A stretch of DNA of 64,000 nucleotides from a candidate division WOR-3 bacterium. GTDB taxonomy: Bacteria; Hydrothermota; Tepidihabitantia; Tepidihabitantales; Tepidihabitantaceae. The DNA lies in contig JANLFQ010000001.1 in assembly GCA_024653355.1 (NCBI GenBank), positions 1-64,000 on the forward strand. The letters are read 5' to 3'. Shown in pieces: positions 17,320 through 28,535 of the stretch. The translations under genes and the position numbers were made by a program. Below the pieces are notes generated by a model, which worked only from the letters and a program-made list of their open reading frames with translations, was not told where the DNA came from and ran no database searches. Numbering within the stretch: position 1 is the first letter of the stretch; each line of letters starts with the position of its first letter.

Positions 17320-20300
17320 ATGAAAAGGTTTATTTCCTTTGCACTGGTGCTGCTCGTGCCGGTCTTCGTCCAAGCCGGCATGGTTGATACGATGTGGCTG
17401 CGAACCTATTTTGGTTCGGATTCAGCCAGTCCGAGCTGGAATCAAGCGGCCGATATTGAAGCCGATCCCATGGGGAATGTGTATGTCTGCGGTGCGGGTG
17501 AGAAGGCGGTGCCGGGAAACAACGATATGCTTATTGCAAAGTACAACCAGTGGGGCGAAACGCTCTGGGTGCGTTCTTACGGCGGGGCAGTGAGTGGTGC
17601 TGACGATGACATCGCCCAGGCGCTGGCGGTTGATTCGGTAGGTAATGTTTTTGTGGTCGGAGCGACCGAGTACACGACACCAACCGATATTGACATTACC
17701 TGGCTGAAGTACGACCCCAATGGCAATCTGCTCTGGGCGCGGCACAGTATGTTTCCAGATGACGATATCGGTTACGATATTGTCATCGGCAAGCAGGGTG
17801 ATGTGTACCTGTGTGGCACGACGACCAACACCCGCTATTACCTTTCGACCTTTTTTGTGGCACGCATCAATCCGGCAACCGGTGATACCATCTGGACTCG
17901 AAACTACATCCTCGACACGCTGGCGTTCAATTCCCGGCGCGACCGGCATCCGGATTTTGTGATGATAGACTGGGACAACTGGGACAACTGTGCGACCGCG
18001 CTGGCAATTTCGCCTGACTCCGGGCACATCGTTGCCACCGGGTTTGGGTACAGCAATGCCCGGAGTTACCAAATCTGGACGATGAAGTTTTTGCCGGATG
18101 GGACAAGAGGATGGGAACACGAGTACTGGCGGAGTCAGGACTACGACGATGTCGGATTTGATGTCGCGGTGGCGAACAACGGTTACATATTTGTCGCCGG
18201 ATTTGACGAAAACGATTACAATTACTACGATGCCCTTTTACTGCGCTATGCACCCACCGGTGGTACACCATTGACGAGACGAATCAACGACCCGATGGAT
18301 GACGAAGATTACTTTTTTGCCGTGACACTGGACGATTCCAATCCGCAGAATGTGTATGCCACCGGTGCCTATTATCAGAGTACGACGAGCCGGTTTGATA
18401 TCATCACCTACAAGGCAAACATCGGGTTGACAGCACGCTGGGGAAATGCCGGGGCGATATTTGCCACCAATCAAGACGATTACGGGTTTGACATCGCTTA
18501 CAATCAGGGGCGGGTTTATGTTGCCGGGCAACGGGGCAACGACCTGGTGCTTCTGGCGTACAGCAGTTCTAATACAATTCCGCACGACACCATCTGGTCT
18601 TTTACCTACAATTCACCTTACAATCAGGAGGATTTTGGCGCTGCGGTTTGTGCGCTGGATTCTGATAACGTGTATATCGCCGGTCAGGTGGCACGGAGCG
18701 GCGTGAGCGGCGCACCCTGCGACTTAGTGACGGCACGGCTCTTTTATCCATTCCCGGATATGGCGGTGACGAGGATTGCGGCGCCGGCAGAAACGGTCGG
18801 TTATCACGACACCATCACCCCCCAGGTCTGGTTTGTCAATACCGGCAACACGCTTGCTCGTTTTACAGCACGGTTGCGGATTGGCAGCAGCTACGACAAT
18901 ACCGTCAGCCGGAATACACCTTTAAAACCCGGAGATTCCTGTTTGCTCGATTTTGCACCTTGGGTGGCGGAACCGCTCGGCATGGTTGCGGTTGCCTGCA
19001 CCGTCAGTCTTGCGGGCGACCGTGAGCCCTTGAATAACATCTTGTCCGGTTCGGTGCTCGTGGCACAGCGCGATGCGGGCTGTTTAAGAATTGTGGCGCC
19101 GGTTGATACGGTGGATTCAGGAGCGGTAGTTCAGCCCCAAGCCTGGGTGCGGAACTTTGGAACGGTCAGCAGCAGTTTTTCAGTCCGGATGAAGATTGGC
19201 GACTGGTATCAAGAGGTGGTGAACGCAACGGTCGCTCCTGGTGATAGCGCCCTGATTCAGTTCCCGAACTGGCGGGCACAGCGAGTTGGCACCTGGTCGG
19301 TGCGCTGTTCAACGATACTGGCGCATGATAATAATCCCGCAAACGATTACCGTGATGGTACCGTGGTTGTTAAAAGAGGTCAGATTTCCTGGCCGGCAGG
19401 ATGGCAGGAAGTGGGTTCGATGCCGCTTACGCCAACGCCGAAGCCAGTGCGCGAGGGCGGGTGGCTGGTAGTTGATGAAGACAACGGGTTGGTTTATGCC
19501 GCCAAGGGTTATAAGACAGGGGATTTTTACAGTTACAATCCGCTTACCAACAGCTGGACCACCTTGAATCCCTGGCTTGAAGGAAGGGAAGGAAAACTGG
19601 CATATAAGGGCAGTGCCGCTTGTTTCGGTGAAGGGTATGTGTATGCGGTCAAGGGCAACAACACGCAGGGGTTCTGGCGCTATGCAACCGGTACCGGAGA
19701 TTGGGAACAACTGCCGGATGTGCCCTTGGGCGCCAGCGGAAAGAAGGTCAAAGGCGGCGGCGATATGGTTTATGTTTCTGAAGGTGGGATTGGCTATGTG
19801 TACCTGCTGAAGGGCTACAAACAGGACTTTATGCGTTACAACACCGTGAGTCCGGGATGGGAAAATATGCCTGATGCGCCGGCTGGTGTCAATCCCAAAT
19901 GGGACCGCGGTTCCTGGCTGGTTTACGATGGTATACAGACGATTTACGCCCACAAGGCAAAGTATCACGAACTGTGGCAGTTTGACCTTAACACCCATCA
20001 ATGGGGGGCAAGATTACCGGGTATGCCTTTCCAGAGCGGCAAAACCGGAAAGAGTAAAAAGTCCAAGGACGGCGGCGCGGCGTGCTGGTATGATGGCATT
20101 ATCTATGCATTGAAGGGCAACAACACATGTGAATTCTGGATGTATGACCCGGTGGCGCAGAACTGGACCGAACTTGACCCGATGCCCGAAGTAGGCTCGA
20201 CCGGGCGGCGCAAAAGGGTGAAAGGCGGGGGTGACATCGTGCCCGTTCTTGGAGCGCTCTGGGCGCTTAAAGGGAATAAGACCGTTGAGTTCTGGCGTTA

Positions 20301-20625
20301 TGGATTTGGCAGCGACGGTACCGGTTGCCGGGTGCCATCAGGGGTGCTAACCGAGGGGTTGTCAACAGGAAAAGCATTCAGTTTGTCGGTTGTTCCCGGG
20401 GCAATCTGTTATACCCTTTCCCGTGCCGGATTGGTGCGGTTAACGATTTACGACCAGGCCGGAAGAAGGTGCTGGACATTGACGCCTAAATATCAGCCGG
20501 CAGGCGAACATCGGATTGATATCGGTAAAACCGGGCTGGCAGCCGGGGTTTACTTTGTGCATCTTGAAGTGGTTGGTTCAGGACCGGTAGAAGGTGTGAC
20601 CGGCAAACTGCTGTTGATGGAGTAG
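17320..20625 (+). CDS. Secreted double-propeller protein with C-terminal T9SS-like sorting tail (paralogue 2)
   Basis: The start ATG lies behind GGGGGAG and gives a good signal peptide (MKRFISFALVLLVPVFVQAG); the longer frame overlaps the upstream stop. Domains: SBBP-like propeller at about 22-475, two copies of the ~100-residue module at about 477-684, a second propeller of six Kelch-like repeats at about 690-1010 (KGNNTQGFWRY, KGNNTCEFWMY, KGNKTVEFWRY), and a tail at about 1017-1101 ending in AGVYFVHLEV. It lies 19 nt after paralogue 1, so the pair forms one operon. In-place duplication followed by divergence is the simplest origin. Confidence 0.85.
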   Translation: MKRFISFALVLLVPVFVQAGMVDTMWLRTYFGSDSASPSWNQAADIEADPMGNVYVCGAGEKAVPGNNDMLIAKYNQWGETLWVRSYGGAVSGADDDIAQALAVDSVGNVFVVGATEYTTPTDIDITWLKYDPNGNLLWARHSMFPDDDIGYDIVIGKQGDVYLCGTTTNTRYYLSTFFVARINPATGDTIWTRNYILDTLAFNSRRDRHPDFVMIDWDNWDNCATALAISPDSGHIVATGFGYSNARSYQIWTMKFLPDGTRGWEHEYWRSQDYDDVGFDVAVANNGYIFVAGFDENDYNYYDALLLRYAPTGGTPLTRRINDPMDDEDYFFAVTLDDSNPQNVYATGAYYQSTTSRFDIITYKANIGLTARWGNAGAIFATNQDDYGFDIAYNQGRVYVAGQRGNDLVLLAYSSSNTIPHDTIWSFTYNSPYNQEDFGAAVCALDSDNVYIAGQVARSGVSGAPCDLVTARLFYPFPDMAVTRIAAPAETVGYHDTITPQVWFVNTGNTLARFTARLRIGSSYDNTVSRNTPLKPGDSCLLDFAPWVAEPLGMVAVACTVSLAGDREPLNNILSGSVLVAQRDAGCLRIVAPVDTVDSGAVVQPQAWVRNFGTVSSSFSVRMKIGDWYQEVVNATVAPGDSALIQFPNWRAQRVGTWSVRCSTILAHDNNPANDYRDGTVVVKRGQISWPAGWQEVGSMPLTPTPKPVREGGWLVVDEDNGLVYAAKGYKTGDFYSYNPLTNSWTTLNPWLEGREGKLAYKGSAACFGEGYVYAVKGNNTQGFWRYATGTGDWEQLPDVPLGASGKKVKGGGDMVYVSEGGIGYVYLLKGYKQDFMRYNTVSPGWENMPDAPAGVNPKWDRGSWLVYDGIQTIYAHKAKYHELWQFDLNTHQWGARLPGMPFQSGKTGKSKKSKDGGAACWYDGIIYALKGNNTCEFWMYDPVAQNWTELDPMPEVGSTGRRKRVKGGGDIVPVLGALWALKGNKTVEFWRYGFGSDGTGCRVPSGVLTEGLSTGKAFSLSVVPGAICYTLSRAGLVRLTIYDQAGRRCWTLTPKYQPAGEHRIDIGKTGLAAGVYFVHLEVVGSGPVEGVTGKLLLME

Positions 20626-20714
20626 CGGGCGGTTGCGGTAAGTTTTAACCTTTTAACCCAACTTTTGCCCGAACGAGCCAAGGGCTCTGGTTGCCATTGC
20701 CAAGAAACCATTTT

Positions 20715-20736
20715 GGTCGCCGGTAACGGCGCGACC
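20715..20736. terminator. Hairpin between convergent genes
   Basis: GGTC-GCCG, loop GTAA, CGGC, a 2-nt bulge, then GACC. It lies in the 120-bp gap between the surface-protein operon and the convergent C25 peptidase gene and could end transcription from either side. There is no T-run, so confidence is limited. Confidence 0.4.
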
Positions 20737-20745
20737 GACTTGTTA

Positions 20746-22233
20746 TCAGCGGACAATAACGATTGGTTTAACTGAGTTGCTGGTGCGTAAGAAATAGACC
20801 CCGGTTGATAGCGGGCGCAGGTCGTTGATTCCGTAACTCAGGTTAGCGACAGTTCTGCCCGTGGGGTCGAGAAGGATACCTGAGGGTTCGTAGAGCGTGA
20901 TGGAGCGGGCAAAATTTGTTGTCAATGGTGGATTGATTCTTCTGGGTGAGGGGTTGTGCTCAGCAAGCGAAACTAAGTGTCTTGGTTTCAAAAGCCCATC
21001 GCCGATGAGTGTCATTCCGTAAAACCAGGATATTTCCCAGGGTTCAAAGCCATCGGCGGCTTGGGTAGCGAACCACTGGCGGAATGCTTGGGCAAGGGTT
21101 GTGCCATTACCCAGCGGGTTATAAAAGTCACCAAATTCAAGCATCGAGCCGGTCTTGGTTGAACCAATCGCCCCTAAACCGGAAGCGCTCTGCAACACAT
21201 AGCGACCGCCACAGTAACCCGGTTCAGTGAACCGGGCGTTGGAACAGGCAAAGAGGTTGTAAAAACAGATTTCTGGATTCAACCGGGGGATTGATTCCGC
21301 GTAGAACCAGTCCCAGCTTTGCCCGTGATTGTACTTCATTGCGTGTCCGCCGGGCCAGGAGTGGGCACAAAGTTGCAGCCATTGATAGGCAGCGGTGTCA
21401 ATGCGCGGGCGGTAGTCGCGAACCCGGGTCTGCTCGGAGTCGGCGATAAAAACACGGCTCGGATACAAATAACCCACCTGTTCGTTCCATTCGTTTGCCC
21501 AGGGTGTCCAGTCGTCATCGATGTAAACCAGAGCACGGTCCTGGACGCTGAGGTTGCCGGTGCGATAGGCATGGCAACGGGAGAGATAAGCGGCAATCAG
21601 TGTAGCCTGGTTGCCGATGGTCGAGGCGTAGATGCGAGAGATGCCAATTTCGGGGGCGATATCACCGTAATGGGTATCATAGATTGAATCGCAACCCGGG
21701 ATAAGAGAATCGAATGTGTCATAGCGCACCTTATTGTCTTCCCAGATGCCATCGAGGTCCATAAAGTAAAGGTCACAGGGAAACTCTTCGTACTCTTCGT
21801 CCGGGTCGCGGCGGCGATTGTTGTTCCAATCGTCAATCAGTTGAAACCAGGCGATGGGCAGGTTACCGATAAAAATGGCGGCGGTTAGATTTTGTTGTTG
21901 ATACTCACGATAGAGAAAAGAGCGCAGCGATTCGCAACTTGTGCCCTGTATCAGATAGGTGGCAACGGTGTAACCTTCGCCGGTCAAATCGGCAGTCAAA
22001 GTTTCCAGCGGGGCACGGAGCGGCGCCACGAGGGTGCTTTCAACAAGGATGTCAACCCGGTCTTGGAAGGAGCCGGGGGTGAGGCTCAAAAGTTGGCTGC
22101 GCCAGAGGAGTGCGGCGGACTGGGTCATGCGCCACTCTTGGAATCCAGTAGGCGGGGAGTTATCCGGGCTGATATAACGCAGAATGTTGACATCGGGCAC
22201 GGGGGTGATTAGCAAGGCGGCGATTATGAGCAT
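20746..22233 (-). CDS. Gingipain-like (peptidase C25 type) secreted cysteine protease
   Basis: 495 residues. The middle resembles the caspase-like fold of clan CD/C25: strands AAIFIGNLPI and FMDLDG, the putative catalytic His in LCAHSWPGGH near residue 291, and the putative nucleophile Cys in NLFACSNARF near 330. A GLGAIGSTKTGSM strand and YGMTLIGDGLLKPRH, both typical of C25 family C-termini, follow. The last ~80 residues form a sorting-tail-like beta domain (STGVYFLRTS). The N-terminus has a short hydrophobic segment. A promoter 6 nt upstream of the ATG supports the start. Substrate unknown; it could process other T9SS-like cargo. Confidence 0.7.
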   Translation of the reverse strand: MLIIAALLITPVPDVNILRYISPDNSPPTGFQEWRMTQSAALLWRSQLLSLTPGSFQDRVDILVESTLVAPLRAPLETLTADLTGEGYTVATYLIQGTSCESLRSFLYREYQQQNLTAAIFIGNLPIAWFQLIDDWNNNRRRDPDEEYEEFPCDLYFMDLDGIWEDNKVRYDTFDSLIPGCDSIYDTHYGDIAPEIGISRIYASTIGNQATLIAAYLSRCHAYRTGNLSVQDRALVYIDDDWTPWANEWNEQVGYLYPSRVFIADSEQTRVRDYRPRIDTAAYQWLQLCAHSWPGGHAMKYNHGQSWDWFYAESIPRLNPEICFYNLFACSNARFTEPGYCGGRYVLQSASGLGAIGSTKTGSMLEFGDFYNPLGNGTTLAQAFRQWFATQAADGFEPWEISWFYGMTLIGDGLLKPRHLVSLAEHNPSPRRINPPLTTNFARSITLYEPSGILLDPTGRTVANLSYGINDLRPLSTGVYFLRTSNSVKPIVIVR

Positions 22234-22239
22234 AGAACA

Positions 22240-22267
22240 ATTGTAAAGAGGGTTGAGTGTTTGTCAA
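22240..22267 (-). promoter_or_regulatory. Promoter of the C25-like peptidase (leaderless type)
   Basis: Minus strand: TTGACA (22267-22262), 16 bp, TACAAT (22245-22240), then TGTTCT and the ATG at 22233. Confidence 0.7.
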
Positions 22268-22283
22268 ATAGCGATGTAAGGGG

Positions 22284-24331
<2,048 letters not shown>

Positions 24332-24334
24332 GAT

Positions 24335-26431
24335 TTGAATAAACCGACGAAGTTAGGTGGTTTTCCTGCCGGGTTAACAACGCCGATTCAGTACCTTAAA
24401 GGTATCGGGCCGAAGCGGGCACAGCAGTTTGCCCGCATCGGGGTAAAAACAGTGGGCGATTTGCTTTTTCTTGTGCCCCGGCGCTATCTCGACCGGTCAC
24501 AAATCTTACCGATAGGTCAGTTACGGGTGGGCGACGAGGCAACGGTAATTGGCCGGATTCTCGCGGTGGCGTCACGCCGGACGCGTCAGGGTAAGGACCT
24601 GGTGCAGGTTTTAGTGCGAGACGGTTCTGATACTATTGAGGTTCTATGGTTCAATCGGCCGGATTTAAAAAATAGGTTCAAACCCCATCAGGAAATCCTT
24701 ATTTCCGGAAAGGTGAGTGCCTTCCGACACCGCCAGTTTATCAATCCCAGTTTTGAGTTACTTGAGGGCAAGTCGGACTTTTCTTACGCCAGCACCATCA
24801 TCCCGGTTTACCCTTTGACCGAAGGTTTGTCGAACTGGGTAATTCGCCGTGCCGTGGCAACGGCTTTAGAGCGGTACGGTCAGTTTCTAAAAGAAACCCT
24901 GTCCCAGGAGATATTAGAACATTACCGGTTTCCTGATATTCGGGCTGCAGTCCAAGCGGTACACTTTCCCCGCAGTCTGGTGGTTGCAGAGAAGGCTCGG
25001 GAACGGCTGACTTACGATGAACTTTTTTTCTTTCAACTTCTCCTGGCATTGCGGCGACTGCAAAGTAAAGGGGTGCGGAAACCGCAACCTTTAATTGACC
25101 GGGGTCGTTTGACAAAGAGGTTTGTCGCCCAACTTGGTTTTACTCTGACCCGAGCACAGCGCAAAGCCATTGAGGAGATTGCTGCCGATATGGCTCAGGA
25201 GCGTTGTATGAATCGGCTTTTGCAGGGTGATGTTGGTTCGGGCAAGACGGTGGTGGCACTTTACTCGATGCTCATTGCCTGCGACAATGGGTTTCAGACG
25301 GCGCTGATGGCGCCAACCGAAATCCTTGCCGAACAGCACTACGGAAACTGGGCGGATAAGTTGCGGAAACTTGGCGTGCGGGTGGGTTTGTTGACCGGTT
25401 CAATAAAACCGGCGGAGCGTAAACAGCTCCTTAGCGGTCTGGAAACCGGTGCGGTTGATATGGTTTTCGGCACGCATGCATTAATTGAAGAGGGGGTGAA
25501 ATTCTGCCGTCTGGGTTTAGTGGTGGTGGATGAGCAGCACCGGTTCGGTGTGATGCAGCGGGCGGCGCTTTTGAACAAAGGCGTTAACCCCGATTTCCTC
25601 GTGATGACCGCAACTCCGATTCCGCGCACTTTAACCCTGACAATCTATGGAGACCTTGATGTTTCAATCATTGACGAAAAACCGCCGGGCCGAATGCCGG
25701 TGGTGACGAAACTTTTCACCGAACAAGAACGGGAGCGGGTTTATGCCGGGATTAGGCGCCGACTGGAGCAGGGCGAGCAGGTGTTTGTGGTCTGTCCTTT
25801 GATTGAGGAGAGCGAGAAGATTGAAGTAGCATCGGCAGTGGCGACATTTGAGCGAACCAGAGAGGCTTTTCCCGAATACCGCGTTGGACTGGTTCACGGC
25901 CGGATTAAACCGGATGAGCGGCGGCAGATTATGCAAAGTTTTCAACGCCGGGAACTGGACATTTTAGTTGCCACGCCGGTGATTGAGGTGGGGGTTGACA
26001 TCCCCAATGCGACGGTGATGGTAATTGAACATCCGGAGCGGTTTGGTCTGGCGCAGTTGCATCAGTTGCGAGGCAGAATCGGCCGGGGTGAGCGGCGTTC
26101 TTTCTGCATTTTGATGGTAGGCGATGAGGAACTGGCGGAGTCAAGTGAGCGACTGCGGTATTTCGTGGCAACAACCGATGGGTTCAAACTGGCAGAAAAG
26201 GATTTAGAGTTGCGGGGTCCGGGCGAGGTGCTGGGTACAAAGCAGCACGGTTTGCCAGATTTGCGGGTGGCGGACATCTTTCGGGACCGGGATATCTTAC
26301 TGCGGGCAAGGCGGGATGCGTTTCGGCTGGTACAAATCGACCCCCAGCTGCGCGCCCCGCAAAATGAGATTATTCGCCAAACTCTTCTTGCTCGCTATCA
26401 GGGCCGGACCGAACTTTTGAGGGTCGGATAA
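24335..26431 (+). CDS. recG: ATP-dependent DNA helicase RecG
   Basis: RecG reverses stalled forks and processes branched DNA. Seen: wedge OB domain (about 60-160), Walker A GDVGSGKT near 298, DEQH near 398, [19 protein letters not shown] and the C-terminal TRG region [19 protein letters not shown]. 698 residues, full length. The start is TTG at 24335, 3 nt after the ligA stop, with no clear Shine-Dalgarno site; coupling to ligA translation is likely. A start further in is possible, since the family block begins around [12 protein letters not shown]. Confidence 0.95.
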   Translation: MNKPTKLGGFPAGLTTPIQYLKGIGPKRAQQFARIGVKTVGDLLFLVPRRYLDRSQILPIGQLRVGDEATVIGRILAVASRRTRQGKDLVQVLVRDGSDTIEVLWFNRPDLKNRFKPHQEILISGKVSAFRHRQFINPSFELLEGKSDFSYASTIIPVYPLTEGLSNWVIRRAVATALERYGQFLKETLSQEILEHYRFPDIRAAVQAVHFPRSLVVAEKARERLTYDELFFFQLLLALRRLQSKGVRKPQPLIDRGRLTKRFVAQLGFTLTRAQRKAIEEIAADMAQERCMNRLLQGDVGSGKTVVALYSMLIACDNGFQTALMAPTEILAEQHYGNWADKLRKLGVRVGLLTGSIKPAERKQLLSGLETGAVDMVFGTHALIEEGVKFCRLGLVVVDEQHRFGVMQRAALLNKGVNPDFLVMTATPIPRTLTLTIYGDLDVSIIDEKPPGRMPVVTKLFTEQERERVYAGIRRRLEQGEQVFVVCPLIEESEKIEVASAVATFERTREAFPEYRVGLVHGRIKPDERRQIMQSFQRRELDILVATPVIEVGVDIPNATVMVIEHPERFGLAQLHQLRGRIGRGERRSFCILMVGDEELAESSERLRYFVATTDGFKLAEKDLELRGPGEVLGTKQHGLPDLRVADIFRDRDILLRARRDAFRLVQIDPQLRAPQNEIIRQTLLARYQGRTELLRVG

Positions 26432-26441
26432 AGGAGGTTTT

Positions 26442-27428
26442 ATGGAAAAACGATTAACAATAAACTTTTTTCTTGTCCTGACCGGGATTTTGAGTTGCAC
26501 GAGTCGGGTGCCGCCATCACTGGGTCCGTTGCGTGAGATAACGGTTATCACCGACTACTGGCCAGTAGTGGGTAATAAGGTGGAAGAGATTCTCGCTCAG
26601 GAGATTCCCACCCCGCAACCGGAGCCTGAGTTTCGTTTGCGCGTTGGTGGTTTTGACCGCTTTGCGGCGCTTTCCCGATTGCGGCTCGTCATGTTGATTG
26701 GCACGCCAGAGGACTCCATCTTGCGGCAAATTCTGGGCAGGAAACTGGACTCTTTGACCGACGGTAATTACGGACTGTTTAAGTTACCCAATGCCTGGGT
26801 AGACAATCAGTGGGTGCTAATCTTTGTCGCCCCGGATACCGGTCAGCTGGATTCTGGTTTAAGTCTGTATGCCCGGCGGATTCATCAAACGGTAACCGAG
26901 ATGGTTCTTGACCAGATGAGGCGGGCGACCTATCACCGGGGATTGGAAGAGGAGTTGACCGCAAAACTAGGGAAACAGTTTTTCTGGACGATTGATGTGC
27001 CGAAAGGATGGCAGTTACAGACGAAAGACAGCGCAAACCGGTTTATTTACATCTTTAATCATTATCCGGACCGGAGCATATTTGTTTACTGGAGCGATAG
27101 CACCGTAGAACTTAATCGGGATTCGGTGTTGAATTTACGAGACCGGTTGACGGGCAAATTCTATGAAGGTGATTCGGTTGACCGTAATTTCGTGCTGACT
27201 GATACTGTCCAATTTCTGGGGGGAGCGGCTTTGAGAATACGGGGGGTGTGGCAGAATCGCAAAGCGGTTATCGGGGGGCCATTTGTCTGTTATGCCTTCA
27301 ACTATCAGGGTAGGTTTTTTATGGTTGATGGCGTGGTCTTCAACCCGGGCGAAAAAAAGTTGTCCAGTTTATTTCAAGTTGAGGCGATTATCCGGACCTT
27401 TCTGCCTTCGGGGGTATTAAAGGGGTAG
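26442..27428 (+). CDS. DUF4837-like lipoprotein
   Basis: 328 residues with AAAGGAGG before the ATG. The N-terminus is a lipoprotein signal with Cys at residue 19 (lipobox I-L-S-C). The rest matches the DUF4837 pattern as I know it: an ITVITDYWPVVG strand, then a fast-evolving alpha/beta body with DVPKGWQLQ and a C-terminal strand pattern. No function is known for the family. It is 10 nt behind recG, so probably in the ligA operon. Its end overlaps the convergent acyltransferase gene by 12 nt. Confidence 0.65.
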   Translation: MEKRLTINFFLVLTGILSCTSRVPPSLGPLREITVITDYWPVVGNKVEEILAQEIPTPQPEPEFRLRVGGFDRFAALSRLRLVMLIGTPEDSILRQILGRKLDSLTDGNYGLFKLPNAWVDNQWVLIFVAPDTGQLDSGLSLYARRIHQTVTEMVLDQMRRATYHRGLEEELTAKLGKQFFWTIDVPKGWQLQTKDSANRFIYIFNHYPDRSIFVYWSDSTVELNRDSVLNLRDRLTGKFYEGDSVDRNFVLTDTVQFLGGAALRIRGVWQNRKAVIGGPFVCYAFNYQGRFFMVDGVVFNPGEKKLSSLFQVEAIIRTFLPSGVLKG

Positions 27429-28535
27429 TTGATAAACCCGGTAGGTGCGGTAGAGTTTTCCACCCCACATTTGGATGGGGCGGATAATGGCAAAGTTGTC
27501 TTCAAGAATCCAGGATACTTCACCTTCGGTGTAGCCAAGTTTTTTGGCACCGATGAACGATTCGTAATAGAGCAGGGAGTCGAAACCAAGGGTGTGGAAT
27601 TTGCGTTTGACGCCCAGTGCCCAGAGTCGTGCCCGGGTGACACGGTTCTTATACCAAAGGAATTTGAGCCAGCCGATAGGAAACAGTTTGCCGTTTAATC
27701 GTTTGAGCACCTGATTGTAGTCAGGCAGGGCGATACACATTCCTGCAGGTTCGTCTTGATAAAAGACCAAAGGGCAGATTGCGGGCTGGATGATAGGTTT
27801 TAACTGACGGGCGAGGTCGTCAATCTCTTCATCGGTCATCGGCGCAAAGTCCCAGTTCTGGGACCAGGAGTCGTTGTATATTTCTTTGATATGTTTTAGA
27901 TCCGTTTTTAAGTCATTGAGATTTACCGGACGAACCAATAGCCCGGGTTTGTTTTTGAGCGCATTTAATACCCGCTGGAGCTTTTCAGGAATCGGCTGGT
28001 CAAGCGGAACCGAGTAGGCATAGAGGTCTTTGACCTTGGTAAAGCCACAGTTTTCAATCAGGACAGGATAGTATGGTGGGTTGTAACTCATTTTGATATA
28101 AGGCATACCGTCAAACGGTTCGATTAAGAGCCCGGCTTCGTCGTTCAGGCTGGGGTTTGCCGGTCCGTAAATCAGTTTCATTCCCGCACCGGACAGATAA
28201 TTCCGGACCGTGGCGAACAGTGCGTCAGCGGTTGCCTGGTTGTTCTCGCATTCAAAAAAGCCAAAAAATCCGATTTTAGTTTGGTGGTACTGGTTGTAAT
28301 TAAAGTCAATTATCGCCGCCACCCTGCCCACCGTCCTGCCTGCTCTTTCGGCAAGAAACAGCTGGCGCTGGGCATGGGACCAGAAGGGGTTTTTGCCCGG
28401 GGTAAGGGTTTGTTTAACATCGTTGATCAGGGGTGGTACCCAGTAGGGGTCATTTTTGTACAGTTCAAATGGCAGGCGGACGAACTTGTCAAGTTCGGCA
28501 TCGGTTTTTACCGGACGGATGGTAATACCGCTCAA
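27417..28535 (-). CDS. GNAT-superfamily acyltransferase-like protein, candidate bacterial ceramide synthase
   Basis: 372 residues. Seen: FVRLPFELYKNDPYWVPPL at the N-terminus, a GNAT-like AERAGRTVGRVAAI strand, IYGPANPSLNDEAGLLIEPFDG in the middle, and a second acetyltransferase-like half. This is the large conserved family often left as hypothetical in Bacteroidota. Reported bacterial ceramide synthases belong to the GNAT superfamily, and this gene overlaps a serine-palmitoyltransferase-like gene by 4 nt (TTGA, TTG start), so N-acylation of a sphingoid base is inferred. A generic acyltransferase role is the alternative. Confidence 0.6.
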   Translation of the reverse strand: MSGITIRPVKTDAELDKFVRLPFELYKNDPYWVPPLINDVKQTLTPGKNPFWSHAQRQLFLAERAGRTVGRVAAIIDFNYNQYHQTKIGFFGFFECENNQATADALFATVRNYLSGAGMKLIYGPANPSLNDEAGLLIEPFDGMPYIKMSYNPPYYPVLIENCGFTKVKDLYAYSVPLDQPIPEKLQRVLNALKNKPGLLVRPVNLNDLKTDLKHIKEIYNDSWSQNWDFAPMTDEEIDDLARQLKPIIQPAICPLVFYQDEPAGMCIALPDYNQVLKRLNGKLFPIGWLKFLWYKNRVTRARLWALGVKRKFHTLGFDSLLYYESFIGAKKLGYTEGEVSWILEDNFAIIRPIQMWGGKLYRTYRVYQLPL

